From Bradyrhizobium genosp. SA-3 (GTDB lineage: Bacteria; Pseudomonadota; Alphaproteobacteria; Rhizobiales; Xanthobacteraceae), in contig NZ_PSRT01000077.1 in NCBI RefSeq assembly GCF_004212635.1, forward strand, positions 1-41,696: DNA of 41,696 bases, given 5' to 3'. The notes beneath the pieces were generated by a model. It did no database searches, had not been told where the DNA came from, and was given only the letters and a program-made list of their open reading frames with translations. The translations under genes were made by a program, and so were the position numbers. Shown here piece by piece: positions 18,142 through 27,449 of this stretch (position 1 is the stretch's first letter; every line of letters begins with the position of its first letter).

Positions 18142-19032
18142 CTATTTGTACTCCCGCTCGGTCCACCACGGGAAATAGTCCGGCATATCGCTGGACACCT
18201 TGTTCTTGAATTGCGCCGGACGCTTCTCCAGGAACGACACCACGCCTTCCTTCACATCGTCGGAGCGGCCGCGGGTGTAGATGCCGCGGCTGTCGACCTT
18301 GTGGGCCTCCATCGGATCGTCTGCGCCCATCATGCGCCACATCATCTGGCGGATCAGCGCGATCGAGACCGGCGCGGTCTTGGCGGCAAATTCCTTGGCA
18401 AGTGCGCGCGCGGTTGGCAGGAGATCATCGGGCGAGACGACCTTGCTGACGAGACGGCCGGAGAGCGCTTCCTGCGCCGGGAAGACGCGGCCCGAATAGC
18501 ACCATTCCAAGGCCTGCGAGATGCCGACGATGCGCGGCAGGAACCAGCTCGAGGCGGCCTCCGGCACGATGCCGCGCTGGGAGAACACGAATCCGAAGCG
18601 CGCGGCATCCGAGGCGATGCGGATGTCCATCGCCAGCTGCATGGTGACGCCGATGCCGACCGCGGGACCGTTCACGGCGGCAATCACCGGCTTCAGGCAT
18701 TTGAAGATGCGTAGCGTGACCTGACCGCCGCCATCGCGCACCTGCGGATCGCTGTAATCGACCTTGCCGTCGGCGAACCGCTTCACCGGGCCACGCCGCG
18801 CGTCGCGGTCGAATGTGTCAGCGCCGGACGAAAGATCGGCGCCCGCGCAAAATCCGCGGCCGGCCCCGGTGACGATGATGGCGCGGACATTGTCGTCCTT
18901 GTCGGCGGCGTCGAACGCGTCGATCAGCTCTGCTTGCATCTGCGCGTTGAAGGCGTTGAGCTTGTCGGGCCGGTTCAGCGTAATGGTGAGGATCTGCTCG
19001 GCGACCTCGTATTTGATCGTCTCATACGCCAT
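18142..19032 (-). CDS. Enoyl-CoA hydratase/isomerase (crotonase family)
   Basis: From the ATG at 19030-19032 (MAYETIKYEVAEQILTITLN) the protein has 296 residues. It shows the crotonase signature RPDKLNAFN, the oxyanion loops GFCAGADL and NGPAVGIGVTMQLA, and the active-site region FSQRGIVPEAASSW with the catalytic Glu of hydratases. The C-terminus is a long family-typical extension ending DYFPWWTEREYK. It acts on enoyl-CoA thioesters in beta-oxidation or amino-acid breakdown. GGAAGGAAA lies just before the start. Repeat B separates it from the upstream amidase gene in the same direction. Confidence 0.92.
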   Translation of the reverse strand: MAYETIKYEVAEQILTITLNRPDKLNAFNAQMQAELIDAFDAADKDDNVRAIIVTGAGRGFCAGADLSSGADTFDRDARRGPVKRFADGKVDYSDPQVRDGGGQVTLRIFKCLKPVIAAVNGPAVGIGVTMQLAMDIRIASDAARFGFVFSQRGIVPEAASSWFLPRIVGISQALEWCYSGRVFPAQEALSGRLVSKVVSPDDLLPTARALAKEFAAKTAPVSIALIRQMMWRMMGADDPMEAHKVDSRGIYTRGRSDDVKEGVVSFLEKRPAQFKNKVSSDMPDYFPWWTEREYK

Positions 19033-19074
19033 GGCGGTTTCCTTCCCTGGTTTCTTTGTCGTTCTCTCTAGCAC

Positions 19075-19200
19075 GTCATTCCGGGGCGCGCGAAGCGCGA
19101 GCTACGGTGCGCAATTGCGCCTGAGAATCCATCTCTCCGCACCAGTTGTGCCGATGAATGGATTCCGGGCTTGCGCCAAGAGGGCGCAACCCGGAATGAC
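19075..19200. repeat. Palindromic intergenic repeat, family B, copy 2
   Basis: The arms GTCATTCCGGGGCGCG and CGCAACCCGGAATGAC and the GAATCCAT/ATGGATTC core match copy 1 at 9396-9522. It lies between the amidase and crotonase genes. Confidence 0.9.
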
Positions 19201-19210
19201 TGAACTGCTG

Positions 19211-20632
19211 CTATTTTGCCGGCGGACTTGGCCAGGGCTGCTGCGGGCCGCGCAGACCTTCAAAGGCCTTGGCCATGCCGAGCACGCCGATATCGTCGAA
19301 GCGGCGGCCAACGATCTGCACGCCGATGGGAAAACCCTTGGCATCGAAGCCGCCGTTGAGGGAGATCGCGGGGTTCTCCGACATATTCCACGGCACGGTA
19401 TAGGCGATGTGCTCGAACGGCTTCATCGGATCGTTGGTGGGCGAGGCCCATTCCGCGGGGTAGTTCACATTCGGGGCGGTCGGCGAGATCACATAGTCGA
19501 TCTCGCAGAACAGTTTTCCTGCGGCTGCGCGGATCCCCATGGTCTGGTTGAAGCCGCGGATGACGTCGACGCCGGACAGTTTTGCGCCGGAATTGCCCCA
19601 CTTGAAGATATAGGGCAGCACCTTGGCCTGCTCGGGCGGCGTCAGCTTGGACAGATCGTCCCACATCCGTGCACGCCAGAAATTGTCGAGGCCGTCGAGC
19701 ATCTCGCGCGTGAGAATGCCGTCGACCTCGGTGACGACGGCGCCGGCGGATTCGAACGCCTTGGCCGCCTTCACGGCGACCTCGCGCACCGGCTTGTCCA
19801 GCGGCAGGCCGACGCCGGGATCGAGCATCAAGCCGATGCGCAGTTTGCGCGGAGACTTCCCCAGCCCCTTCCAGTTGAGGGGCTCGGCCGGCAGGCTCAT
19901 GCCGTCGCGCCGGTCGGGCTTGGCGATCGCGCTCATCATCAGCGCGCAATCATCGACCGTGCGGGTCATCGGTCCGGCGACGCGGCCGACATAGGTGGGG
20001 TCGATCGGCACGCGGCCGAAGCTCGGCTTCAGCCCGACGAGGCCACACCAGCCCGCGGGCAGGCGCACCGAGCCGCCGATATCGGTCCCGAGATGCAGCG
20101 GACCATACCCGGCTGCCGCGGCAGCACCGGCGCCCGCGCTGGAGCCGCCGGGGTTCTTGGAGAGGTCCCAGGGATTGCGCGCGAGCGCGTGGAAGCTGGA
20201 GAGACCGGAGGACAGCATGCCGTAATCGGGCATGGTGGTCTTGGCGAAGATGATCGCACCGGCCTCGCGCAGCCGCGCGGCGGGAGGCGCGTCCTTCTCG
20301 GCCGGCACCAGCTTGACGCTGGCTGCGCCCAGCGGCACCGGCACGCCCTTGGTTGCGATATTGTCCTTCACCGTGACAGGCACGCCGTCGAGCGCGCCGG
20401 ACGGCTCGCCGCCGCTCCAGCGCGCGGTCGAGGCCTTCGCGGCCTCGCGCGCGGCCTCGGGGTCGAATGCATAGAGCGCTTTCAGATGCGGTTCCCACGC
20501 CGCGACGTGCGCAAGCACGTCCTCCAGCACCTCGCTCGGCGAGAACTGCTTGGCGCGATAGCCCGCGATCAGATCGACCGCGGACAGATCATGCAGGGAG
20601 GTGACCGTCTCTTCGGCGCTCTTTTTATGCAT
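19211..20632 (-). CDS. Amidase (amidase signature family)
   Basis: The 473-residue protein starts MHKKSAEETVTSLHDLSAVD at the ATG 20630-20632. The Ser-cisSer-Lys triad is visible: Lys in GVPVTVKDNIATKG, the cis-Ser in NPGGSSAGAGAA and the nucleophile in LGTDIGGSVRLPAGWCG. It hydrolyses a carboxamide to acid and ammonia; the substrate is not predictable. Its start codon lies inside the end of the upstream M20 gene (8-bp overlap), so the two are translationally coupled. A longer frame to 20794 is rejected because it lies within the M20 coding sequence. It belongs to the peptide/amide gene cluster. Confidence 0.93.
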   Translation of the reverse strand: MHKKSAEETVTSLHDLSAVDLIAGYRAKQFSPSEVLEDVLAHVAAWEPHLKALYAFDPEAAREAAKASTARWSGGEPSGALDGVPVTVKDNIATKGVPVPLGAASVKLVPAEKDAPPAARLREAGAIIFAKTTMPDYGMLSSGLSSFHALARNPWDLSKNPGGSSAGAGAAAAAGYGPLHLGTDIGGSVRLPAGWCGLVGLKPSFGRVPIDPTYVGRVAGPMTRTVDDCALMMSAIAKPDRRDGMSLPAEPLNWKGLGKSPRKLRIGLMLDPGVGLPLDKPVREVAVKAAKAFESAGAVVTEVDGILTREMLDGLDNFWRARMWDDLSKLTPPEQAKVLPYIFKWGNSGAKLSGVDVIRGFNQTMGIRAAAGKLFCEIDYVISPTAPNVNYPAEWASPTNDPMKPFEHIAYTVPWNMSENPAISLNGGFDAKGFPIGVQIVGRRFDDIGVLGMAKAFEGLRGPQQPWPSPPAK

Positions 20633-21797
20633 GGCTACCCACCGGCATGCGGGTCTCGATGATGCGGGCGAACATGCTGGCGCCGATCGGCAGGATCTTG
20701 TCGTCGAGCACGAAGCCGGGATTGTGCACGGGCACCGAGCCGTCGTGGCCAACCCAGAAATAGGCGCCGGGAATGGTCTGCAGCATGTCGGCAAAATCCT
20801 CGCTGCCCATCTTCGGCTGGGCGCGGGTGATCACGTTGGCGGGATCGACCACTGTGCGCGCGACCTCCTCGACCACCTTGGACTGCTCAACCTGGTTGAT
20901 CAGGACGCCAAAAGTGTCGCGGATGTCGGCTTCGATCGTGCACTGGAACGCAGCTGCTATGCCGGCACAGATCGTGCGGATGCGCTCGCTGATCAGGGCG
21001 CGAACTTCGTCCGAGAAGGTGCGGATGGTGCCGCAGAGATGCGCTTCGCCGGGGATGACGTTGTAGGCGGAGCCGGCATGGATCTGCGTGATCGAGATGA
21101 CGGCGGCCTGCAGCGGCTCGACGTTGCGGCTGACGATGGTCTGGATCGCCTGCGCCAGCGTGGTCGCGATGATCACCGCGTCCTTGGAGCGCTCGGGCAT
21201 CGCGCCATGCGCGCCGTAGCCGGTGATGCGGAGGTCGAAGAAATCGGCGCTGGCCATCGCCGGGCCCGGCAGGATCGCGATCTCGCCGTGGTTGAGGTCG
21301 GGCGCGTTGTGGAGCCCATAGAGCTCGTCGCAGGGGAATTTCTCGAACAGGCCGTCCTTGATCATCGCGCGGGCGCCGCCAAGGCCTTCCTCGGCCGGCT
21401 GGAAGATCAAATGCACGGTGCCGTCGAAATTCCGGGTCTCGGCGAGATAGCGCGCGGTGCCGAGCAGCATGGTGGTGTGGCCGTCATGGCCGCAGCCGTG
21501 GAAGCGGCCGGGGATTTTCGAGCTCCATTTCAGATTGGTGTTCTCCTCCATCGGAAGCGCGTCCATGTCGGCGCGCAGGCCGATGCGCTTGCCGCTCGAA
21601 CCCTTGCCTTTGATGACGCCGATCACGCCGGTGCCGCCGAGGCCGCGATGCACCTCGATGCCCCAGCTCTTCAGCTTGTCGGCGACGATGCCGGAGGTGC
21701 GCACTTCCTCGAAGCCGATCTCGGGATGGGCGTGGAGGTCGCGCCTGATAGCAGTGAGTTCGTCGGCATAGCCGTCGATGCGCTCGATCGTGGGCAT
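20625..21797 (-). CDS. M20 family amidohydrolase (hippurate hydrolase/aminoacylase-like)
   Basis: A 390-residue protein with the M20D pattern: RRDLHAHPEIGFEE, GLRADMDALPM (Asp metal ligand), HGCGHDGHTTMLLG (Cys/His metal ligands) and IFQPAEEGLGG (catalytic Glu pair). The dimerisation lid domain (YGAHGAMPERSKDAVIIA) follows. It hydrolyses N-acyl amino acids or small amides and binds two metal ions. It starts 13 bp after the M81 gene and overlaps the amidase start, so all three form one transcription unit. Confidence 0.94.
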   Translation of the reverse strand: MPTIERIDGYADELTAIRRDLHAHPEIGFEEVRTSGIVADKLKSWGIEVHRGLGGTGVIGVIKGKGSSGKRIGLRADMDALPMEENTNLKWSSKIPGRFHGCGHDGHTTMLLGTARYLAETRNFDGTVHLIFQPAEEGLGGARAMIKDGLFEKFPCDELYGLHNAPDLNHGEIAILPGPAMASADFFDLRITGYGAHGAMPERSKDAVIIATTLAQAIQTIVSRNVEPLQAAVISITQIHAGSAYNVIPGEAHLCGTIRTFSDEVRALISERIRTICAGIAAAFQCTIEADIRDTFGVLINQVEQSKVVEEVARTVVDPANVITRAQPKMGSEDFADMLQTIPGAYFWVGHDGSVPVHNPGFVLDDKILPIGASMFARIIETRMPVGSHA

Positions 21798-21810
21798 GTG
21801 TCCTGTCCGG

Positions 21811-23316
21811 TTAGCGTGATGGGGGATGGAAGGCGGGGCCGTTCGGCTTGATGCGGATGCCCGTGCGCAGGCGCGTCCAGGGCAGGGTGGCGGTATCGGC
21901 CGGCATCGCGCCGGGGGCGGCGCAGATCAGCAGCTTCTCGGCGATCGGCTCGAAATCGGCGCGGAAGTGCACCGAGCTCTTGTTGACCAGGATCTTCTCT
22001 CGCGTCGGCTCGATGCCGACATAGCGGTACATCGCCTGGTCGGCGAGCTGCGCCTTGTGCGAGGAGACGACGACGCGGACGTCGCCGATGCGCAGGCACG
22101 CGGAGGGACCCATCTCCATCTCGCGGCCGCCGTAATAAGGACCGGGCGCGACGAAGCGGCCGTCGGACAATTTCTCGACCACGAAGGTCTCGCGATAGGG
22201 CTCGTCGCCGGGGATGCCGGATTTGCCGCCAAGCGACAGCGTCACGGTGGCGCCGACGCCGGCTGCATGCGCCGCCTTGGCCGAGACCGGATCGTAGATC
22301 GCCCCCGTCGCGGCGCTTGCCTTGTTGCGTACCAGCGCGCGCAGCATGCCTGTGGTGTCGGAATCCCCGCCAGCGCCGGGATTGTCCTGGGTGTCGGCGA
22401 TGATGATCGGCTTGCTCGCGCTCCTGGAAAGCTCCATTGCATGGCGCACGCATTCGTCGGGCGACCAGATCTTGCCGTCGAAATCGTCCTCGTGGCTTTC
22501 GATCAACTTGAGAAGCGCATCCGCCGCGCGATCGGCGTCCGCTTGTGTCTTGCCATAGGCAAACACGCTCGGCCCGCAATCGCGGAAATCGGCCGCGGGG
22601 AAGCCCGGTGCGAAGGAGAGCGTCGGAATCGTATCGCTCTCCAGCGCGGCGAGCTTTTCGTAGATGCCTCGGGTCGGCTGGTCGTTGGTGCACTGCCAGC
22701 TGATCGGGATCAGGAACGGCAATTGCAGGAACGCCTTTGCGAAGCGCTGCTTGGTCTTCAGCAGCAGCGCCAGATGTCTTGCGCAGGCGCGGCCGGTCGC
22801 AGCCATGTCGATGTGCGGATAGGTGCGGTAGGCGATCAGCGCGTCGGCATGCTCGATCATCTCGGGCGTGACGTTGGCGTGCAGGTCGAGGCTCGCGACG
22901 AGCGGAACATCCTTGCCGATGACGCGGCGCACGCGCGCCAGGATCTCGCCTTCGCCGTCGTCGAGGTGCTCGGTCACCATCGCCCCGTGCAGGTCGAGAT
23001 AGACGGCATCGAGCGGACCGGCGGCTGCGATGCCGTCCACCATGACTTTCACGATGCGCTCGAAAGCATCCTTGGTGACATGCGCCGACGGGCTCGCACC
23101 GCAGGCGATCGTTGGAGTGAGTTTCCAACCGTTCACTTCAGCGCTGTCGACGAAGCCGGCGAGACCGACATTGATGCGCCGCATCACCTTCAGCACGTCG
23201 GAACCTTCAGTCATCGCCGGCCAACCGCCGCCGTGCTGGAAGTCCGCGAACGTCGCCTTCGTCGGAGCGAAGGTGTTGGTCTCGTGCAGGAAGCCGCCGA
23301 CGGCGATGCGTGTCAT
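21811..23316 (-). CDS. M81 family metallopeptidase (MlrC-like)
   Basis: The 501-residue protein begins MTRIAVGGFLHETNTFAPTK, the hallmark opening of the MlrC family. Further motifs are VYLDLHGAMVTEHLDDGEGE and SLDLHANVTPEMIEHADALI (predicted Zn-binding Asp and His residues) and a C-terminal MlrC domain with ADTQDNPGAGGDSDTTGMLR. MlrC was named from microcystin degradation, where it cleaves linear peptides; most homologues in soil bacteria have other, unknown substrates. It is followed by M20 and amidase genes and preceded by a peptide ABC transporter, consistent with use of imported peptides. Confidence 0.94.
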   Translation of the reverse strand: MTRIAVGGFLHETNTFAPTKATFADFQHGGGWPAMTEGSDVLKVMRRINVGLAGFVDSAEVNGWKLTPTIACGASPSAHVTKDAFERIVKVMVDGIAAAGPLDAVYLDLHGAMVTEHLDDGEGEILARVRRVIGKDVPLVASLDLHANVTPEMIEHADALIAYRTYPHIDMAATGRACARHLALLLKTKQRFAKAFLQLPFLIPISWQCTNDQPTRGIYEKLAALESDTIPTLSFAPGFPAADFRDCGPSVFAYGKTQADADRAADALLKLIESHEDDFDGKIWSPDECVRHAMELSRSASKPIIIADTQDNPGAGGDSDTTGMLRALVRNKASAATGAIYDPVSAKAAHAAGVGATVTLSLGGKSGIPGDEPYRETFVVEKLSDGRFVAPGPYYGGREMEMGPSACLRIGDVRVVVSSHKAQLADQAMYRYVGIEPTREKILVNKSSVHFRADFEPIAEKLLICAAPGAMPADTATLPWTRLRTGIRIKPNGPAFHPPSR

Positions 23317-23464
23317 TACTCAGTCCAGCCCATTGAAAGTGCGCGACGTTAGCCTCTGCTTTGCTGCGAGAGCAAGGTGGGAAGCAATCGCGCCGTGCAT
23401 AGGGTCAGATCGTTTTGGGAATGCTGCGGATGCGTATTGTTTGAGAAGGCGCTTTCAAATTCTC

Positions 23465-23597
23465 GGTGTCGTCCCGGCGAAAGCCGGGACCCATAACCCC
23501 AGGGAGGTGTTTGGCGAAGGCTCGTCGTTCGGGACTAGTACCACGCGCGCTCGATAGAATCCGCGGTATGGGTCCCGGCTTTCGCCGGGACGACACC
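23465..23597. repeat. Palindromic intergenic repeat, family D (31-bp perfect arms)
   Basis: A perfect 31-bp inverted repeat (23465-23495 with 23567-23597; key sequence GTCGTCCCGGCGAAAGCCGG) encloses a 71-bp spacer. It lies between the ABC ATPase gene and the M81 gene. Confidence 0.93.
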
Positions 23598-23608
23598 GGA
23601 GAGCGTTG

Positions 23609-25258
23609 CTACAGAGTGGCCACCACACCCTCCGACACCGGCCGGAAGTTCGCAAAGTCCCAGTCGCGCCCCGGAGCCGCATCCAGCAGCGCCCTGGTGT
23701 AGGCCTCCTTCGGATGCGTCAGCACTTCGGCGGCGGGACCCTGTTCGACGACGCGGCCGTGCTGCATCACCACGACCTCGTCGCAGATTTGCGCCGCGAC
23801 GCGAAGGTCATGGGTGATGAACAGGATCGCGATGCCGAGCCGCTTCTGGATCTCGTCCAGCAGTTCCAGCACCTGCGCCTGCACGGAGACGTCGAGGGCG
23901 GAGACCGCTTCGTCCGCGACCAGCACATCCGGATCAAGCGCGAGCGCGCGGGCAATGGCGATGCGCTGGCGCTGCCCGCCGGAGAACTGATGCGGATAGC
24001 GCGACACCGCATCGGCTGGCAGGCCGACCAGCTCGAGCAGCTCGCGCGCCCGCTTCATGGCAATGGCGTGTGCGACACCGTAATTGATCGGGCCTTCGGC
24101 GATGCTCTCGCCGACGGTGACGCGCGGATTGAGCGAGCGGTAGGGATCCTGGAACACGATCTGGATCTTCTGCCGGTGCGGCTGGAGCAGGCGGCGCGAG
24201 ATGTCGGCGATCTCGCGGCCGGCGAGGCGCACGCCGCCGGAGGTCGGATCGATCAGGCGGACGATGCAGCGCGCCACCGTCGACTTGCCCGAGCCGCTCT
24301 CGCCGACGATGCCGAGCGTGCGGCCCTTGCGCAGCGTCAGCGTCACCTTGTCGGCAGCGACGACCTCACGGCCTTTGCCGAAGAAGGCGCGCTCCTTGTA
24401 GACCTTGCTGAGGTCGTTGGCCTCCAGCACCACCGGCTCGCGGGTCTCCTCGCGGGGCGACCGCGGCACCAGGCTCGGTACCGATGCCAAGAGGTTGCGA
24501 GTGTACTCCATGGTCGGATTGCGCAGCACGGTCTCGAGCGGACCGGTCTCGACCAGGCGGCCCTGCCGCATCACTGCGACGCGGTCGGCGATCTCCGCGA
24601 CAACGCCCATGTCGTGGGTGATGAACAGCACGGCGGTGCCGTGATCGCGCTGGAGGTCGCGGATCAGGGTCAAAATCTGCTTCTGCGTGGTGACGTCGAG
24701 CGCGGTGGTCGGCTCGTCCGCGATCAGGAGTTTTGGTTCGAGCACCAGGGCCATTGCGATCATGATGCGCTGGCGCTGGCCGCCGGAGAGGCGGTGGGGG
24801 TAGGAGGCGAAGATGCGCTCGACCTGCGGCAGGCGCACCTGCTCCATCATGTCGAGGATGCGCTTCTTGCGCGCCTTGGCGTCGAGATTGGTATGGGCGC
24901 GCAGCACTTCGTCGATCTGGCGGCCGACCGGCACGACCGGATTGAGCGCGGTCATCGGCTCCTGGAAAATCATCGCCATTTGCGTGGCGCGGAGCTGGCG
25001 CAGGCGGCGGTCAGTTGCGGTGAGCAGCTCCTCGCCGACCAGCTTGACGCTGCCGCCGGTCGGCACCAGCGTGCCCTTGGGCAAGAGGCCCATCGTGGTG
25101 AGGGACGTCACCGACTTGCCGGAGCCGCTTTCGCCGACGAGGCACAGCGTCTCGCGCTCGCGCACCTGGATCGAGATGCCGTCGATGATCTTCGGCCCGC
25201 CCGGCTTCTTGCCGACGGAGACGATGAGGTTGTTGATGTCGAGGATGGTGTTGGTCAT
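23609..25258 (-). CDS. Peptide ABC transporter, fused double ATPase (DppD-DppF/GsiA-like)
   Basis: A 549-residue protein with two complete nucleotide-binding domains. The first has Walker A GESGSGKS at 42-49, signature LSGGQRQRI and Walker B LLIADEP. The second has GESGSGKST, FSGGQRQRIAIARAL and VLVADEAVSALDVS. Each ends with the oligopeptide-type extension (GPLETVLRNPTMEYTRNLLA and GPAAEVLTHPKEAYTRALLD). This resembles fused GsiA-like ATPases that energise uptake of peptides or glutathione. GGAG lies 8 bp before the ATG. Permease genes lie upstream in the same direction, separated by repeat A copy 3. Confidence 0.95.
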   Translation of the reverse strand: MTNTILDINNLIVSVGKKPGGPKIIDGISIQVRERETLCLVGESGSGKSVTSLTTMGLLPKGTLVPTGGSVKLVGEELLTATDRRLRQLRATQMAMIFQEPMTALNPVVPVGRQIDEVLRAHTNLDAKARKKRILDMMEQVRLPQVERIFASYPHRLSGGQRQRIMIAMALVLEPKLLIADEPTTALDVTTQKQILTLIRDLQRDHGTAVLFITHDMGVVAEIADRVAVMRQGRLVETGPLETVLRNPTMEYTRNLLASVPSLVPRSPREETREPVVLEANDLSKVYKERAFFGKGREVVAADKVTLTLRKGRTLGIVGESGSGKSTVARCIVRLIDPTSGGVRLAGREIADISRRLLQPHRQKIQIVFQDPYRSLNPRVTVGESIAEGPINYGVAHAIAMKRARELLELVGLPADAVSRYPHQFSGGQRQRIAIARALALDPDVLVADEAVSALDVSVQAQVLELLDEIQKRLGIAILFITHDLRVAAQICDEVVVMQHGRVVEQGPAAEVLTHPKEAYTRALLDAAPGRDWDFANFRPVSEGVVATL

Positions 25259-25271
25259 CAGGTCACTCCGT

Positions 25272-25358
25272 CGTCATTGCGAGGAGCGAAGCGACGAAGC
25301 AATCCAGGAATCTTTCCGCGGATGCAGACTGGATTGCTTCGCTTCGCTCGCAATGACG
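25272..25358. repeat. Palindromic intergenic repeat, family A, copy 3
   Basis: CGTCATTGCGAGGAGCGAAG pairs with CTTCGCTCGCAATGACG, with inner AAGCAATCCAG/CTGGATTGCTT. It lies within the ABC transporter operon between the permease and ATPase genes. Confidence 0.92.
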
Positions 25359-25386
25359 GAACAAGGGGCAGGGCCGGCGAGACAAA

Positions 25387-26274
25387 TTACTTCCCCTCCC
25401 GCTGCTTCATGCGCGGATCGAGGGCGTCGCGGGCGGCATCGCCGATCAGATTGATGCTGAGGATGGCGATCGAGAGCAGCAGGCCCGGCCAGAAGATCAG
25501 CGACGGCTTGAGCTGGAAGTACTGGCGGCCCTCGGCCATGATGTTGCCCCAGGTCGGCGTCTCCGGCGAGATGCCGGCGCCGAGGAAGGAGAGGATGGCC
25601 TCGGTCAGGATCGCGGAGGCGCAGACATAGGTGCCCTGGACGATCAGCGGCGCGATCGTGTTCGGCATCAGATGCCGCCACATGATCTTCGGCAGGCTGG
25701 AGCCGACCGAGATCGCCGCCTCGACGTAAGGCTCCTCGCGCGCGGACAGCACTACCGAGCGGACCAGGCGCGCCACGCGCGGGATCTCCGGAATGGTGAT
25801 CGCGATCAGCACGGTCCAGAGGCTGGCACCGGAGAGCGACACCACGGCGATCGCGAGCAGGATGCTCGGCATCGCCATCAGGCCGTCCATGATCCGCATC
25901 ATCACGGCATCGACCAGCTTGAAGAAGCCGGAGACGAGACCGATCGCCAGCCCGATGGCGACCGAGAGAACCGCCGAACCGATGCCGATCAGGAGCGAGA
26001 TGCGGCCGCCATAGATGACACGCGACAACAGATCGCGTCCGTAGGCGTCGGTGCCGAGCAGGAACTGCGCCGACGACGGTTTGAGCCGCTGCGACGGCGC
26101 GAGCTGGATCGGATCATGCGGCGCGATCAGCGGCGCCACGATCGAGATCACCACGACCAGCGCGAGGCAGACCGTGGCCGTCGCGATGATCGGCGTCGAG
26201 GTGAGGAATCCGAACCGCGGCCGCAGCGGCGACGTGATCGGAATGGACGACTGGGGAAGGCTATCGACCGACAT
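25387..26274 (-). CDS. Peptide ABC transporter permease (DppC/OppC-like)
   Basis: The 295-residue protein has a cytoplasmic N-terminus of about 30 residues, then about six membrane helices. The BPD-type EAA loop that docks the ATPase is seen in EEPYVEAAISVGSSLPKIMW followed by RHLMPNTIAPLIV. The N-terminal OppC domain and the lumenal PHDPIQLAPSQRLKPSSAQF segment are typical of DppC/OppC. It forms the inner-membrane channel with the DppB-like protein encoded 19 bp upstream. The start ATG at 26272-26274 gives the family's usual length. Confidence 0.95.
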   Translation of the reverse strand: MSVDSLPQSSIPITSPLRPRFGFLTSTPIIATATVCLALVVVISIVAPLIAPHDPIQLAPSQRLKPSSAQFLLGTDAYGRDLLSRVIYGGRISLLIGIGSAVLSVAIGLAIGLVSGFFKLVDAVMMRIMDGLMAMPSILLAIAVVSLSGASLWTVLIAITIPEIPRVARLVRSVVLSAREEPYVEAAISVGSSLPKIMWRHLMPNTIAPLIVQGTYVCASAILTEAILSFLGAGISPETPTWGNIMAEGRQYFQLKPSLIFWPGLLLSIAILSINLIGDAARDALDPRMKQREGK

Positions 26275-26293
26275 TTTTGTTCTTACCCTTGCC

Positions 26294-27235
26294 TCAGTAC
26301 CGGATCCGGGGATCGAGCAGCGTATAGGCGACGTCGATCAGGAGATTGACGACGACATAGATCAGCGACGTCAGCAGGATCATCGCCTGGATCACCGGAT
26401 AGTCGCGCGCCAGCACCGCGTCCACGGTGAGGCGGCCGATGCCGGGAATGTTGAACACGCTCTCGGTGACGACCACGCCGGAGATCAGAAGCGCAAATCC
26501 GGTGCCGATGACGGTGATCACGGGCACCGCGGCGTTGCGCAGCGCATGCCGCATCATCACGGCGACCTCGTTGATGCCCTTGGCGCGTGCGGTGCGGACG
26601 TAATCTTCGCCGAGCACGTCGAGCATCGCTGCGCGCGTCATGCGCGCGATCAGCGCGATGTAGATGAAGGAGAGCGCGCAGGTCGGCAGGATGATGCGTT
26701 CGAAGAACGGGCCGAAACCATTCGAGATGCTCTTGAAGCCCTGCACCGGCACCCAGCGCAAATCGATCGCGAAGATCTCGATCAGGACATAGCCGACCAC
26801 GAACACCGGCACGGAGAAGCCGAGCACGGACAGGCCCATCACGAAGCGGTCGATCCAGGTCCCGTGCTTCCACGCCGCGACCACGCCCAAGGGCACGGCG
26901 ACGATAACGGCGAGGATGATCGTCGACAGCGCGATCGAGATCGACGGCTCGACGCGCTGGCCGATCATCTTCATCACCGGCAGGTTGGAGATCAGCGAGG
27001 TCCCGAGGTCGCCGTGCAGCAGCTTGTTCACCCAGGTGATGAACTGCACGATCAGGGGCTCGTTGAGGCCGAGCGAGGTGCGGATGCGCTCCAGCCGCTC
27101 CGGCGTCGCGTTGTCGCCGGCGAGAATGGCGGCGGGATCGCCGGGGGTGAGGCGGAGCAGCAGGAAGACGAACAGCGCGACGACGCCCATCACGGGCACG
27201 GCGGCGAAGATTCGGCGAACGAGATATCCGAGCAA
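26294..27235 (-). CDS. Peptide ABC transporter permease (DppB/OppB-like)
   Basis: The 313-residue protein opens MLGYLVRRIFAAVPVMGVVA, the usual OppB first helix. It contains RLTPGDPAAILAGDNATPER, characteristic of DppB, and the EAA loop EDYVRTARAKGINEVAVMMR. The start appears to be TTG at 27233-27235, because an in-frame stop lies six codons upstream and no ATG is available; this would make translation weak. It is the first gene of the permease-ATPase run. The promoter must lie in 27236-27449 (with repeat C copy 2) or upstream of the M20 carboxypeptidase gene. Confidence 0.93.
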   Translation of the reverse strand: MLGYLVRRIFAAVPVMGVVALFVFLLLRLTPGDPAAILAGDNATPERLERIRTSLGLNEPLIVQFITWVNKLLHGDLGTSLISNLPVMKMIGQRVEPSISIALSTIILAVIVAVPLGVVAAWKHGTWIDRFVMGLSVLGFSVPVFVVGYVLIEIFAIDLRWVPVQGFKSISNGFGPFFERIILPTCALSFIYIALIARMTRAAMLDVLGEDYVRTARAKGINEVAVMMRHALRNAAVPVITVIGTGFALLISGVVVTESVFNIPGIGRLTVDAVLARDYPVIQAMILLTSLIYVVVNLLIDVAYTLLDPRIRY

Positions 27236-27345
27236 GTTGGATCCGTCAGATTAGAGTCAAATCGTGGCAGGGTCTTTGGCAAGCCTGCCATCAGCCTAAC
27301 ATTTCAGCAATTCCCGTGCCATGCGGGCCGGAACCTCGGATGGTC

Positions 27346-27433
27346 GTCATGCCCGGGCTTGACCCGGGCATCCACGTCTTTCTTCGTGTTCGGTCGCAAA
27401 GGCGTGGATGGCCGGGTCAAGCCCGGCCATGAC
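27346..27433. repeat. Palindromic intergenic repeat, family C, copy 2
   Basis: GTCATGCCCGGGCTTGACC pairs with GGTCAAGCCCGGCCATGAC (one mismatch), with inner CATCCACG/CGTGGATG. It lies between the carboxypeptidase and DppB-like genes. This is the compact form; copy 1 at 10419-10535 is longer. Confidence 0.92.
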
Positions 27434-27449
27434 GGCGGTGTCCCCGGCA

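Noticed and set aside
18764..20662. Rightward 632-aa open frame opposite crotonase and amidase genes
   Set aside because: It spans repeat B and lies antisense to two well-supported enzymes; no recognisable motif.
23606..25630. Rightward 674-aa open frame opposite the ABC ATPase gene
   Set aside because: It is antisense to a gene with complete Walker and signature motifs, is His/Asp/Arg-rich low complexity, and has no domain pattern; long antisense frames are common in GC-rich DNA.
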